From Phaeobacter sp. B1627 (GTDB taxonomy: Bacteria; Pseudomonadota; Alphaproteobacteria; Rhodobacterales; Rhodobacteraceae): a stretch of DNA of 64,000 nucleotides. How positions within the stretch are numbered: the first letter of the stretch is position 1; every line of letters begins with the position of its first letter. The position numbers were made by a program, and so were the translations under genes. The notes below the pieces were generated by a model that did no database searches, was not told the origin of the DNA, and was given only the letters and a program-made list of their open reading frames with translations. The stretch lies in assembly GCF_006265095.1 (NCBI RefSeq), contig NZ_VCNK01000022.1:1-64000 (forward strand), written 5' to 3'. This document shows, one piece after another, positions 9,166 through 17,429 of the stretch.

Positions 9166-10566
9166 TCAGCCGGGCGTCAGGAACCAGGATTTGGCATTGT
9201 CATAGCAAATGTTGCGAACCAGTTCGTCCAACATAGCAGAATCATCCGGAAGATGCCCGGCTTCTGACCATCGACCAATCAGCCCGCACAACAGACGCCG
9301 GAAATACTCGTGACGCGGAAACGACAGAAACGAACGGCTGTCGGTCAGCATGCCGAGGAATGTCGAGAGTAAACCGATCTGGGCAAGGCTGCGTATTTGC
9401 GCCTCCATGCCATCCAGCGTGTCATTGAACCACCAAGCCGCGCCCGCCTGGATCTTGCCGGGAACAGACCCGTCCTGAAATGTACCGGCGGTAGCCGCCA
9501 GAACCGGATTTCGCCCGGGATCAAGACCATACAGAATCATCCGAGGTAATGCTCCGTCCCGATCCAGCCGGTCCAGCAGAACATTCAACGGCCCCGCCAT
9601 GTCGGTGTCGCGCAGAGAATCGCCACCTGCATCCGTTCCGACAGCGCGGATCAATCTGGTAGAGCCGTTGCGCACAACATTCATATGGCACTGCATGACC
9701 AGCCCTCGTTGGGCATAGGCGCGCCCCAAGGCGTCAAACAATGCGGCGCGATGCCCGGCTGCGGCCTCTGGTGTTACAGAGCGCCCGGCCCGAGCCGCCT
9801 TCAAGGCGCTGTCCAAAATGCTGGCGCCGGGGATATCGGCCGCGTCGAGATAGTTGATCCCATGATCCGCCGCCCGACATCCATGGGACACAAAATGATC
9901 GAGCCGCATCACAAGCGCGGCTACCAGATCATCGAAATTCCGAATTGGGTGAGTGAGCGCTTCGAGATGGTCCATATAGTCGGCAAAGCCAGTCGCGTCG
10001 ATTTGCACCGCCTTGTCGGGGCGGAAAGTGGGGACCACCCGAATGTCCGAACCAGCCATGGCAGCGTGATGCTCCAGCGTATCCAGCGGATCATCCGTCG
10101 TTCCGACCAACTCGACCTTCATCCGGCGCAAGAGGCCCTGGGCACTGAAGTCCTGTTGCTGCAGGCAGGCATTGGCTGTCTCCCAGACATGGTCTGCGGT
10201 CGCTGGTGAGAGCACGGTGCCGGTCAGGTCAAAATACCGCCAGAGTTCCAGATGTGACCAATGATGCACCGGGTTCAGCACGGCCCGGGGCATAGCCTCG
10301 GCAAAAGCATCGAATTTTTCACGCCAGCCTGCATCGCCGGTTATACGGCGCTCGTCCGTGCCCGCCCAACGCATGACCCGCCATTTGTAGTGGTCATGCG
10401 CCAACCACATTTCACCAATGGTGTCCCAGCGCCGGTCCTGCGCAATTTCGGCCGGAGGCAGGTGGTTGTGGTAGTCAACAATCGGGAGGCCCCGCGCAAC
10501 GTCGTGATACAAACGCCGGGACGTCTTTGTGTCCAGCAGAAAATCGGCATTCAGAAAACCGCTCAT
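9166..10566 (-). CDS. uxaC: Glucuronate (uronate) isomerase
   Basis: A 466-aa UxaC-family enzyme that converts D-glucuronate to D-fructuronate (or D-galacturonate to D-tagaturonate) in the cytoplasm. Family traits: the N-terminal IVDYHNHLPPAEIA motif with its metal-binding His pair, WEEH-like central segments, and the C-terminal RRLLCGLIGRW and YDNAKSWF region; length is normal. Its ATG overlaps the stop of the fructuronate reductase gene by 4 bp, so it is the last gene of the leftward uronate operon. Neighbours supply the next two steps (reductase here, mannonate dehydratase in the divergent operon). Confidence 0.95.
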   Translation of the reverse strand: MSGFLNADFLLDTKTSRRLYHDVARGLPIVDYHNHLPPAEIAQDRRWDTIGEMWLAHDHYKWRVMRWAGTDERRITGDAGWREKFDAFAEAMPRAVLNPVHHWSHLELWRYFDLTGTVLSPATADHVWETANACLQQQDFSAQGLLRRMKVELVGTTDDPLDTLEHHAAMAGSDIRVVPTFRPDKAVQIDATGFADYMDHLEALTHPIRNFDDLVAALVMRLDHFVSHGCRAADHGINYLDAADIPGASILDSALKAARAGRSVTPEAAAGHRAALFDALGRAYAQRGLVMQCHMNVVRNGSTRLIRAVGTDAGGDSLRDTDMAGPLNVLLDRLDRDGALPRMILYGLDPGRNPVLAATAGTFQDGSVPGKIQAGAAWWFNDTLDGMEAQIRSLAQIGLLSTFLGMLTDSRSFLSFPRHEYFRRLLCGLIGRWSEAGHLPDDSAMLDELVRNICYDNAKSWFLTPG

Positions 10567-11984
10567 GCCCGCGGCTCCGTGACAATCATGTCCAATGCAT
10601 GCGCGATGCCGCTTTCCTGGATTTGGTTGAAAACGTCCCGCACCCTATCCGTGAACGCCACATTCTCTATCAACTCCGCAGGACCCAGATCAGGCAGTCC
10701 AAAGATCGCAGCGACGGGATCCGCCCCGCTTGCGGCCTGTCGCAGCTCGTCGCGGCGAGGATCGTCAATCGGCTCCAGATGCCGGAGGCCCGCGATCCAT
10801 GCCGCAATAGCCAGGGCCGATACGGGCCACGGGCGACCGGCCTGAAGGTTCGCCCCGATGGGTGAAAACAGCCGCTGAGGCATTTTCTGGGAACTGTCCG
10901 TGGCGATCTGAGCCAGCTGGTGTTTCAGGCGGGTATTGCCAAACCGCGAGAGCAGATCGTCGGCATAGGCGGTCACGTCCACATCCTTGGGCAAATGCAG
11001 GGTCGGTGCCTGCTCCCGCAACATCAGCTGACGTATGGCCCGGCGCAACGGAGCGTTCCCCATGCAGTCGGAAACCGTCTCCTGCCCCAGCAGCTGCCCG
11101 ACCCAGGCCAATGTCGTATGCGCACCGTTCAGCAACCGCAGCTTCATGTCCTCGAACGGCTGCACATCCGGCACCAACAAGGCCCCACCTTCGGCAAAAG
11201 GCGGTGGCTGGCCGACGAAATTATCCTCGATCACCCATTGCCGGAAAGGTTCACAGAGAATGGCATTGCCATCGTCGTGCCCCAACGACTCCGAGATCAA
11301 CGCCCGGCTCTCATCGGTCATCGCGGGCACGATCCGGTCAACCATGGAGGACGGAAAGCGAACCTCGCGTTCGATCCAATCGGCAAGGTCCCCGCCCCTG
11401 GCGCGCGCGAACCCAAGAACGGCAGCGCGCGTCAAGGCACCGTTGTCCGGCTGATTGTCGCAGGACAGGATCGTCAGCCCCTCTCCTCCGCTGGCCCGGC
11501 GTCGCTCCAACCCGGCCACGATCACGCCGATGGCGGTCTGCGGGGGCTTGGTCCCGGCAAGATCCGCCTGGATCGCGCCATGGTCCATATCCAGCGCTCC
11601 GCCGCGCGTGCAGTAGCCCTTTTCGGTGATGGTCAGCAGGATCAGCGACAGCTCCGGCGACGCGATCAGGTCAGGCAATGCCTCCGCCCCATCCCGCGCC
11701 GGATGGCACGTGCCGCACAGCACGCCGATCTGGCGCAGCGCCATTGTCTCCCCATCCGCTTCGGCCACATGATAGAGACCGTCCGCCGCATCCAGATCCG
11801 AGAGCGCCTCCGCCCCGGAGTTCAGCCGGGCAGCGACCACGCCCCAATCCCCCCCGGCCACACCGAGGCCCTGGTTCAGGTAGACCATCGGATGCGCACG
11901 GGCGAAGGCGCCAAATCCGATATGAAGAATGCGCGGACGCAGGGCCGCACGGTCAAATGGCACGGGAGTAACGGCTACAGTCAT
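10563..11984 (-). CDS. uxuB: Fructuronate reductase (mannitol dehydrogenase family)
   Basis: A 473-aa long-chain NAD-dependent dehydrogenase. The N-terminus has the dinucleotide-fold segment HIGFGAFARAHPMVYLNQ. The middle has the family features FPSSMVDRIVP and KLRLLNGAHTTLAW, where the catalytic Lys and His lie. The mannitol dehydrogenase family covers several polyol and uronate substrates. I call it UxuB because it sits between uxaC and other glucuronate genes and mannonate dehydratase is in the divergent operon; the expected reaction is D-fructuronate + NADH to D-mannonate. Start and stop overlap its neighbours by 4 bp each (ATGA), a sign of a tight operon. Confidence 0.88.
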   Translation of the reverse strand: MTVAVTPVPFDRAALRPRILHIGFGAFARAHPMVYLNQGLGVAGGDWGVVAARLNSGAEALSDLDAADGLYHVAEADGETMALRQIGVLCGTCHPARDGAEALPDLIASPELSLILLTITEKGYCTRGGALDMDHGAIQADLAGTKPPQTAIGVIVAGLERRRASGGEGLTILSCDNQPDNGALTRAAVLGFARARGGDLADWIEREVRFPSSMVDRIVPAMTDESRALISESLGHDDGNAILCEPFRQWVIEDNFVGQPPPFAEGGALLVPDVQPFEDMKLRLLNGAHTTLAWVGQLLGQETVSDCMGNAPLRRAIRQLMLREQAPTLHLPKDVDVTAYADDLLSRFGNTRLKHQLAQIATDSSQKMPQRLFSPIGANLQAGRPWPVSALAIAAWIAGLRHLEPIDDPRRDELRQAASGADPVAAIFGLPDLGPAELIENVAFTDRVRDVFNQIQESGIAHALDMIVTEPRA

Positions 11985-14350
11985 AGGGTGATCCTTCCGT
12001 CGCGATCTGATGTCAGCTCCAAACGGCGGCGCTCACCTGCCGGCAGAATGATTTCGGCCTCGCCGATCACCGGCTGCCCGGGACCCTTCCGCCGGGTGCC
12101 CAAACGTATGTTTGCCTCGTCACTTTCCAGGTCAAGCGAGGTCAGGCACCAGTCCCCCGCGCGCGAGACCCCATCATCTTCGAACAAAAGGCTGGTATCC
12201 CGCGCGCAGCCCGGTGCCGGAAACAGCGCAAGCTGTCGCGATTTTTCCGCCTCCGGCGCTGCCCGGCTGCCGCCTTCGCCCAGTGGAATGACGCTGCCGC
12301 CCCGCACAAACAACGGGATCGTGTCAAGCGAAACCGGCACCTCGAGCCACTGCCCTCCCTCGTGCCAGATCCCGGTGTGGAAGTCCCACCAACCGCCCCT
12401 GTGCTGCGGGAGATAAACCGAACGGGTTTCCGCATCCTTCTCCAGAACGGTCGCAACCAGAAGGTCGCGCCCAAGCAGAAAACCGTCCGTATCGTCCCAG
12501 GTCCGCGCGTCCTGCCCGAAATCGAGAAACAGCGGGCGCAGCATCGGCTCGCTGTGCTCTGCGGCCTGCCAGAGACTGGTGTAGATGTAGGGCAGCAAGC
12601 GGTAGCGCAAGCGGATTGCATCCCGGATCAGATCGGTCACCTCCGGGAACATCCAGGGTTCGTTCACCGTGCCATCGTCATTCCAGGAGTGAATGGTGAA
12701 ACGCGGGTGAAACACGCCGTTCTGAACCCACCGGACAAAGAGGTCCGGCTCCGGGCGCGGTCCGGAAAACCCTCCGACGTCATGGCCGATATTGTAGAAA
12801 CCCGACAGGCTCATCCCCAATCCCATGCGCTGGTTCCAACGCAGGGTTTTCCAATCGGTCCGGTTGTCTCCGGTCCAGGTCTGGGCATAGCGCTGCAGCC
12901 CCGGAGCACCGGAGCGGCTGATCAGATAGGGGCGCTTGCCGGGGGCATGGGCCGTTTGCGCATCCTGCGAGGCGCGGGTCATCAGAATCGGCATCACTGG
13001 CCGCATCAGGGCCACATCGACCGGGCTGCCAAAGCCCGCGCATTGCGCGTGACGATCCCAGATTTCGTATTCGTTATTATCGTTCCAGGTGGACCCGATG
13101 CCCCGGAGCAGAAGCGCCGAGGTCACGTTGGACTTCCACCATTCAACCGTGGCCGCACTGGTGAAATCAAGATGCGATCCTTCATCGTCCCAGAACACCG
13201 ACCGTTCCGGACCCGTATTGGCATCCGCTTCCGTGCTCGCATGGATGAAAAGCCCCGCATCGGCCACCTCGCCGTAGCGGGGGTGATCCTGCAGCAGGCA
13301 GGGCTTGATGTTGGCAATGAGGTGAACGCCCTCATCGGCAAAGCGTGCAGCCATCCCTTCGGGATCCGGCATCTTGTCGTCATTCCAGTTGAAGACGTAG
13401 CGCTTTGCCCCGATCGAGGTATATCCCGATGACATCTGAAAACTGTCGCAGGGAATGTCATACGCTTTGATTTGCGCAAGGAACCCCTCAAGCTGCACCT
13501 GGGCGTCGGCGGCGTCGGTATAGGACATTGTCGACCCGGAGTAGCCGAGGCTCCAGCGCGGTGGGAAGGCCGTCCCGCCGGTCAGTTGCTCCTGTCGTTT
13601 GACCAGGGCCAGCACGTCCGGGGCCCATGACATATAGAAATCAAGGTCGCCGTCCTCGGCCCGGTAGACGCGGTATGGCGCGTGGTAGTTGTCAAGTTCA
13701 TTGCCAAGGTCAAACCAGCAGCTCGCGAGGTTGTCGTAAAAGATCGACCAACACCCGGCTTCCGGCGTGCGGGTGATGGTGAAAGGCACGTGTTTGTAGA
13801 GCGGATCGGTGGTTTCAGCGTCATACCCCATCGCATCGAGGTTCCGCATCTCGTAGCGCCCGCCCGTGCGGTCGAGGGGACCCGCTTTTTCGCCCAGTCC
13901 GAACACCTGTTCATCTGCGTTCCGGGACAGGAAATGCGCATGGGAATGGTCACGCAACCCCAAGTGCAGCCCCCCGGTAGAGCGGTCCTTTGCAAAGCAC
14001 CGCCAGTCGTCTGTGCCATCGCGCACTTCCCAGATCATCTGAAGCGGTCTCAGAATGCGCAGGCGCAGCGTGTCACTGGCGATGATCACCTCATCCGACG
14101 TCACCCCGACCTTTGGCGCGGGACAGGAAAAGCCCGCCATCGTGTCCCGGCTCCGCCCTTCCCAGGGCGCATCACCGACCGGAGCAATCGTCCAGGTGCG
14201 ATCAAGGCGCCAATCGCCATCCTTCTGCAGGGACACTCGAAACAGCGTTTCCTCAAGCACCGATATGCGAAGCAGATGACGCCCTTCGACACGCAGGATC
14301 ACGCCCTGCCCGGTCTCAGATATCAACTCCCAGGATTTGAGGTTCTTCAT
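11981..14350 (-). CDS. Glycoside hydrolase family 31 (alpha-glycosidase)
   Basis: A 789-aa GH31 enzyme: N-terminal beta-sandwich, TIM barrel, and C-terminal beta domains. The nucleophile region reads STWNDNNEYEIWD near residue 421, corresponding to the family WxDMNE signature. A further conserved active-site stretch is DVGGFSG near residue 525. There is no signal peptide, so it acts in the cytoplasm on an imported oligosaccharide. GH31 covers alpha-glucosidase, alpha-xylosidase and related activities; which one cannot be told here. It is locked into the glucuronate operon (ATG shares one base with the dctM stop, TAATG; 4-bp overlap with uxuB), so the imported substrate probably carries both an alpha-linked sugar and glucuronate. 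Confidence 0.9.
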   Translation of the reverse strand: MKNLKSWELISETGQGVILRVEGRHLLRISVLEETLFRVSLQKDGDWRLDRTWTIAPVGDAPWEGRSRDTMAGFSCPAPKVGVTSDEVIIASDTLRLRILRPLQMIWEVRDGTDDWRCFAKDRSTGGLHLGLRDHSHAHFLSRNADEQVFGLGEKAGPLDRTGGRYEMRNLDAMGYDAETTDPLYKHVPFTITRTPEAGCWSIFYDNLASCWFDLGNELDNYHAPYRVYRAEDGDLDFYMSWAPDVLALVKRQEQLTGGTAFPPRWSLGYSGSTMSYTDAADAQVQLEGFLAQIKAYDIPCDSFQMSSGYTSIGAKRYVFNWNDDKMPDPEGMAARFADEGVHLIANIKPCLLQDHPRYGEVADAGLFIHASTEADANTGPERSVFWDDEGSHLDFTSAATVEWWKSNVTSALLLRGIGSTWNDNNEYEIWDRHAQCAGFGSPVDVALMRPVMPILMTRASQDAQTAHAPGKRPYLISRSGAPGLQRYAQTWTGDNRTDWKTLRWNQRMGLGMSLSGFYNIGHDVGGFSGPRPEPDLFVRWVQNGVFHPRFTIHSWNDDGTVNEPWMFPEVTDLIRDAIRLRYRLLPYIYTSLWQAAEHSEPMLRPLFLDFGQDARTWDDTDGFLLGRDLLVATVLEKDAETRSVYLPQHRGGWWDFHTGIWHEGGQWLEVPVSLDTIPLFVRGGSVIPLGEGGSRAAPEAEKSRQLALFPAPGCARDTSLLFEDDGVSRAGDWCLTSLDLESDEANIRLGTRRKGPGQPVIGEAEIILPAGERRRLELTSDRDGRITL

Positions 14351-15651
14351 TACTGATATCCCAACAGCAAACGTGGCAGGGTCAGGCTGATCTCAGGCAC
14401 GTAAGTGACCAGCATCAAAAGGCCGAACAGGACGGCATAGAAGGGCAGCAGCGGACGAATGACCTTTGCGATCGATGTGCCCCCAACAGAGCAGCCGACG
14501 AACAGCGCCGATCCCACCGGCGGCGTACAGATCCCGATACAGAGGTTCAGCGTCATCACTATGCCGAAATGAACCGGATCCATGCCCAGTCCCTTGACCA
14601 CGGGCATGAAGATCGGGGTGAAGATCAGCAATGCCGGGGTCATATCCATGAAGGTGCCGACGATCAGCAGCGCAACATTGATGGCCAGCAGGATCGCAAT
14701 CGGATTGTCCGACAGCCCGAGCAGGAAGTCAGAGATCGCAAATGGAATACCGCCAAAGGCCATCACACGGCTCATTGCGATTGAGGCGCCGATCATCAGC
14801 AGCACCACCGAGGTGGTCACCGCACTGTCGATGAGAATGGCCGGCAGATCCCGGAGTGTGATTTCGCGATACCACACCAATGCAAGGAGAAGCGTATAGA
14901 TCACGGCAGCCGCGGAGGCTTCGGTCGCGGTAAACACACCGGATATGATGCCGCCCATGACGATGACGATCAGGCCGAGCGGCAAGGCCGCATCACGTGC
15001 GGAAATCAGTACCTCACTGAAGGCTGGGCGCGGCGCAACAGGATACCCGCGCCGCTTCGCAATAATGCCCGCAACAAGCATCAGCCCCAGCCCCATCAGG
15101 ATACCGGGGAGATAGCCCGCCACAAACAGCGCCGCAATCGACGTGCCGCCGGTGATCAACGAGTATACGATCAGCGTGGCCGACGGCGGGATCAGCAGCC
15201 CCGTCGGGCAGGAGGCGATGTTCACAGCCGCGGAAAAGGCGGGATCATAGCCTTCTTTTTTCTGCAGCGGCGCCATGACGCCCCCGACCGCTGCCGCGGA
15301 TGCCACAGCAGATCCGGAAATCGAGCCGAACATCATATTGGCAATCACGTTGCAATGCGCCAGCGCTCCCGGAAGACGCCCTCCCAGGACCTTGGCGAAA
15401 TTGATCAGCCGCATGGCGATGCCGCCCCGGTTCATGATGTTGCCTGCGAGGATGAAGAACGGGATCGCGAGCAGGGTGAAACTATCCAGCCCAGAGGCCA
15501 TTTGCTGCGCGACGATAAACAGGGATTGGTCGAACCCCATAAACAGCAGGAATGTCGCGGTGGTGGCAATCCCGATGGAAAAGGCAATCGGAACACCCAG
15601 AGCCATCAATACGGCAAAGCTGCCAAAAAGGAGAAGTATTGCAGTCGTCAT
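14350..15651 (-). CDS. dctM: TRAP transporter large permease (DctM)
   Basis: A 433-aa very hydrophobic inner-membrane protein with about 12 predicted helices. DctM family stretches are visible: IPFFILAGNIMNRGGIA near residue 65, GSISGSAVASAAAVG near 113, and TPPVGSALFVGC near 375. It forms the sodium-driven channel of a tripartite importer with DctQ, 12 bp upstream on the same strand, and the periplasmic DctP encoded divergently at 16436. Context suggests uptake of glucuronides or uronates. Confidence 0.95.
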   Translation of the reverse strand: MTTAILLLFGSFAVLMALGVPIAFSIGIATTATFLLFMGFDQSLFIVAQQMASGLDSFTLLAIPFFILAGNIMNRGGIAMRLINFAKVLGGRLPGALAHCNVIANMMFGSISGSAVASAAAVGGVMAPLQKKEGYDPAFSAAVNIASCPTGLLIPPSATLIVYSLITGGTSIAALFVAGYLPGILMGLGLMLVAGIIAKRRGYPVAPRPAFSEVLISARDAALPLGLIVIVMGGIISGVFTATEASAAAVIYTLLLALVWYREITLRDLPAILIDSAVTTSVVLLMIGASIAMSRVMAFGGIPFAISDFLLGLSDNPIAILLAINVALLIVGTFMDMTPALLIFTPIFMPVVKGLGMDPVHFGIVMTLNLCIGICTPPVGSALFVGCSVGGTSIAKVIRPLLPFYAVLFGLLMLVTYVPEISLTLPRLLLGYQ

Positions 15652-15663
15652 GTCAGCGCCGCC

Positions 15664-16182
15664 TTAATCCAGAGGACCGCCGAGAGGCTGCGGTGCCTCC
15701 CCGACGTCAGAGGAACCGGGGCCGTCGCGCCACAGCTCGAACGCGAAAATCGCGCAATAATAGAGAATGACAGCGCCGGCGAAGGGGATTGCGCCGTAGA
15801 CATAGCCCATCGGGATCTGCAACGCCGGGGTCACCTGGCCCGAGGCAAAGGTCTTCATGACCAGTTGGCCGCCGCCCTTGATCATCACCAATGTCGCGAA
15901 ACCGGCAATCGCAAACAGGGTGAAGCCCTCGGATGCGCTCCGGGCGCGCCCCGCCAGGTTCTGCGTGAGCAGGTCAATGGCAAGATGCCGCCTGAGGCCC
16001 ATGGTGTAGGCGCCACCGATCAGCGCCAGCCACATGAACAAGAAGCGGGCCAGTTCGTCGGTCACCGTGCTCGGGGTGCCCAGAATGTACCGGCTGACGA
16101 CCTGCCAGCTGACACAGGCCACGAGCGTGACGAAGATGGCAGAGATCACGACTTTCAGGACCAAATCGACAGCGCCCCTCAT
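15664..16182 (-). CDS. dctQ: TRAP transporter small permease (DctQ)
   Basis: A 172-aa DctQ-type protein with four hydrophobic segments. Family residues include SRYILGTPSTVTDELARFLF near residue 29 and GAYTMGLRRHLAIDLL near 57. It is the first gene of the leftward uronate operon; the ATG follows a G-rich ribosome site (GGGGGGG). It joins DctM to form the membrane part of the importer. Confidence 0.93.
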   Translation of the reverse strand: MRGAVDLVLKVVISAIFVTLVACVSWQVVSRYILGTPSTVTDELARFLFMWLALIGGAYTMGLRRHLAIDLLTQNLAGRARSASEGFTLFAIAGFATLVMIKGGGQLVMKTFASGQVTPALQIPMGYVYGAIPFAGAVILYYCAIFAFELWRDGPGSSDVGEAPQPLGGPLD

Positions 16183-16288
16183 CGGACCCCCCCTACCCCA
16201 TAGATATGGGTCTTTGTGCTCAGCGTCATTGTTCCCCTCCCGCAGCGGACTCCCGATTACTGGCGCAGACCCTTGCCCAGGAACGTCA

Positions 16289-16302
16289 ATTGGTCAACCA
16301 AT
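16289..16302. promoter_or_regulatory. UxuR/ExuR-type operator, copy 1
   Basis: ATTGGTCAACCAAT has perfect 6-bp arms around a 2-bp centre. It closely matches the ATTGGTATACCAAT-type sites known for the FadR-subfamily regulators UxuR/ExuR of hexuronate metabolism. It lies between the divergent dctQ and dctP starts. The likely ligand is the GntR protein encoded at 19241. Confidence 0.75.
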
Positions 16303-16341
16303 TTATGGCCACTTTGTCAACTGAACTCATTTCTCGCAAGT

Positions 16342-16355
16342 TTTGGTTGACTAGA
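16342..16355. promoter_or_regulatory. Degenerate UxuR/ExuR-like half site
   Basis: TTTGGTTGACTAGA keeps the left arm and centre of the two perfect operators on either side but has lost most of the right arm. It could be a weak third site or simply chance in an AT-rich promoter. Confidence 0.4.
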
Positions 16356-16383
16356 TTCCGATTCTAGGAAAGTTTCCCGCCTT

Positions 16384-16397
16384 ATTGGTTGACCAAT
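16384..16397. promoter_or_regulatory. UxuR/ExuR-type operator, copy 2
   Basis: ATTGGTTGACCAAT is the exact reverse complement of the copy at 16289-16302, with centres 95 bp apart. It ends about 38 bp before the dctP start, where a bound repressor would block the rightward promoter or early elongation. Confidence 0.75.
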
Positions 16398-16435
16398 TTT
16401 CCGTGGTCAGGCCGAAACATTTGGGAGGAGAGACC

Positions 16436-17410
16436 ATGACCCAGCATTTCACCACCGCCCTGTCTGCCCTTGCGCTCGCCGCAACCGCAGGCGTCGCCAG
16501 TGCAGCTACATTGAAGCTCAACCACAACAACCCGCCGGATCACCCGGTCCATATCTCCATGCAGGTCATGGCCGACCGTGTGGAAGAGCTGACCAACGGC
16601 GAAGTGAAGATCCAGATTTTCCCTAACGCCCAGCTTGGCACCCAGCGCGAGTCGATGGAACTGGTGCAGAACTGCGCCCTGGAAATGGCCCGTTCCAATG
16701 CCTCCGAACTCGAAGCCTTTGAGGAGAGCTATTCCGCGCTGAACCTGCCCTATATCTTCTCGTCCGAGGAGCATTTCAACACGGTCATCACCGGCGACAT
16801 CGGTCAGGACATCCTGAACGCTTCTGTTGATCAGGGCTTTCGCGGCGTCGCCTTCTATACCGAAGGCGCACGCTCCTTTTACGCGCAGAAACCGATCCTG
16901 TCTCCGGCAGACCTGCAAGGGGTAAAAGTCCGCGTCCAGCCCAGCCCCTCCGCGATCCGGATGGTGGAGCTGCTTGGCGGTAGCCCGACGCCGATTTCAT
17001 GGGGCGAACTCTACAGCGCGCTGCAGCAGGGTGTCGTTGACGCGGCAGAAAACAACCCGACCGCATTAACCACTGCACGGCATGGCGAAGTGGCCAGCGA
17101 CTTCTCGCTCGACGAACACACGATGATCCCTTCGGTCGTTGTGATGTCCAACTGTGCCTGGGATGCGCTGACAGCCGAACAACAAGAGGCGATGCATACA
17201 GCGGCCCTCGACTCGATGGCAGCACACCGCAAAGCATGGAATGAGGCCTCGGACGCCGCCATCGACGAGGCAAAAGCCTCCCTTGGCGTGGCGATCCACA
17301 CCGTCGACAAAGCCCCCTTTGCCGAAGCAGTCCTGCCGATGCATGAGGAAGTCGCAGCGAAATCCGAAAATCTCGCGGACCTGATCGACCGCATCAAAGC
17401 GATCAAATAA
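16436..17410 (+). CDS. dctP: TRAP transporter solute-binding protein (DctP)
   Basis: A periplasmic binding protein of about 324 aa, first gene of the rightward uronate operon. The ATG at 16436 follows GGGAGGAGA and starts a normal signal peptide (cleavage near ASA-ATL). The reading from 16385 would add 17 residues, and its first codons overlap the operator. DctP features: an Arg-rich ligand region (VKVRVQPSPSAIRMVELLGG) and ISWGELYSALQQGVVDAAENN, the conserved helix lining the cleft. It captures the substrate and hands it to DctQM, encoded divergently. Specificity for glucuronate or glucuronides is inferred from the neighbours. Confidence 0.94.
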   Translation: MTQHFTTALSALALAATAGVASAATLKLNHNNPPDHPVHISMQVMADRVEELTNGEVKIQIFPNAQLGTQRESMELVQNCALEMARSNASELEAFEESYSALNLPYIFSSEEHFNTVITGDIGQDILNASVDQGFRGVAFYTEGARSFYAQKPILSPADLQGVKVRVQPSPSAIRMVELLGGSPTPISWGELYSALQQGVVDAAENNPTALTTARHGEVASDFSLDEHTMIPSVVVMSNCAWDALTAEQQEAMHTAALDSMAAHRKAWNEASDAAIDEAKASLGVAIHTVDKAPFAEAVLPMHEEVAAKSENLADLIDRIKAIK

Positions 17411-17429
17411 GCAACAGGCACAGGCACCT

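Noticed and set aside
10920-12416. Plus-strand reading of 498 codons opposite uxuB and GH31
   Set aside because: It crosses the junction of two well-supported leftward genes and has no motif of its own.
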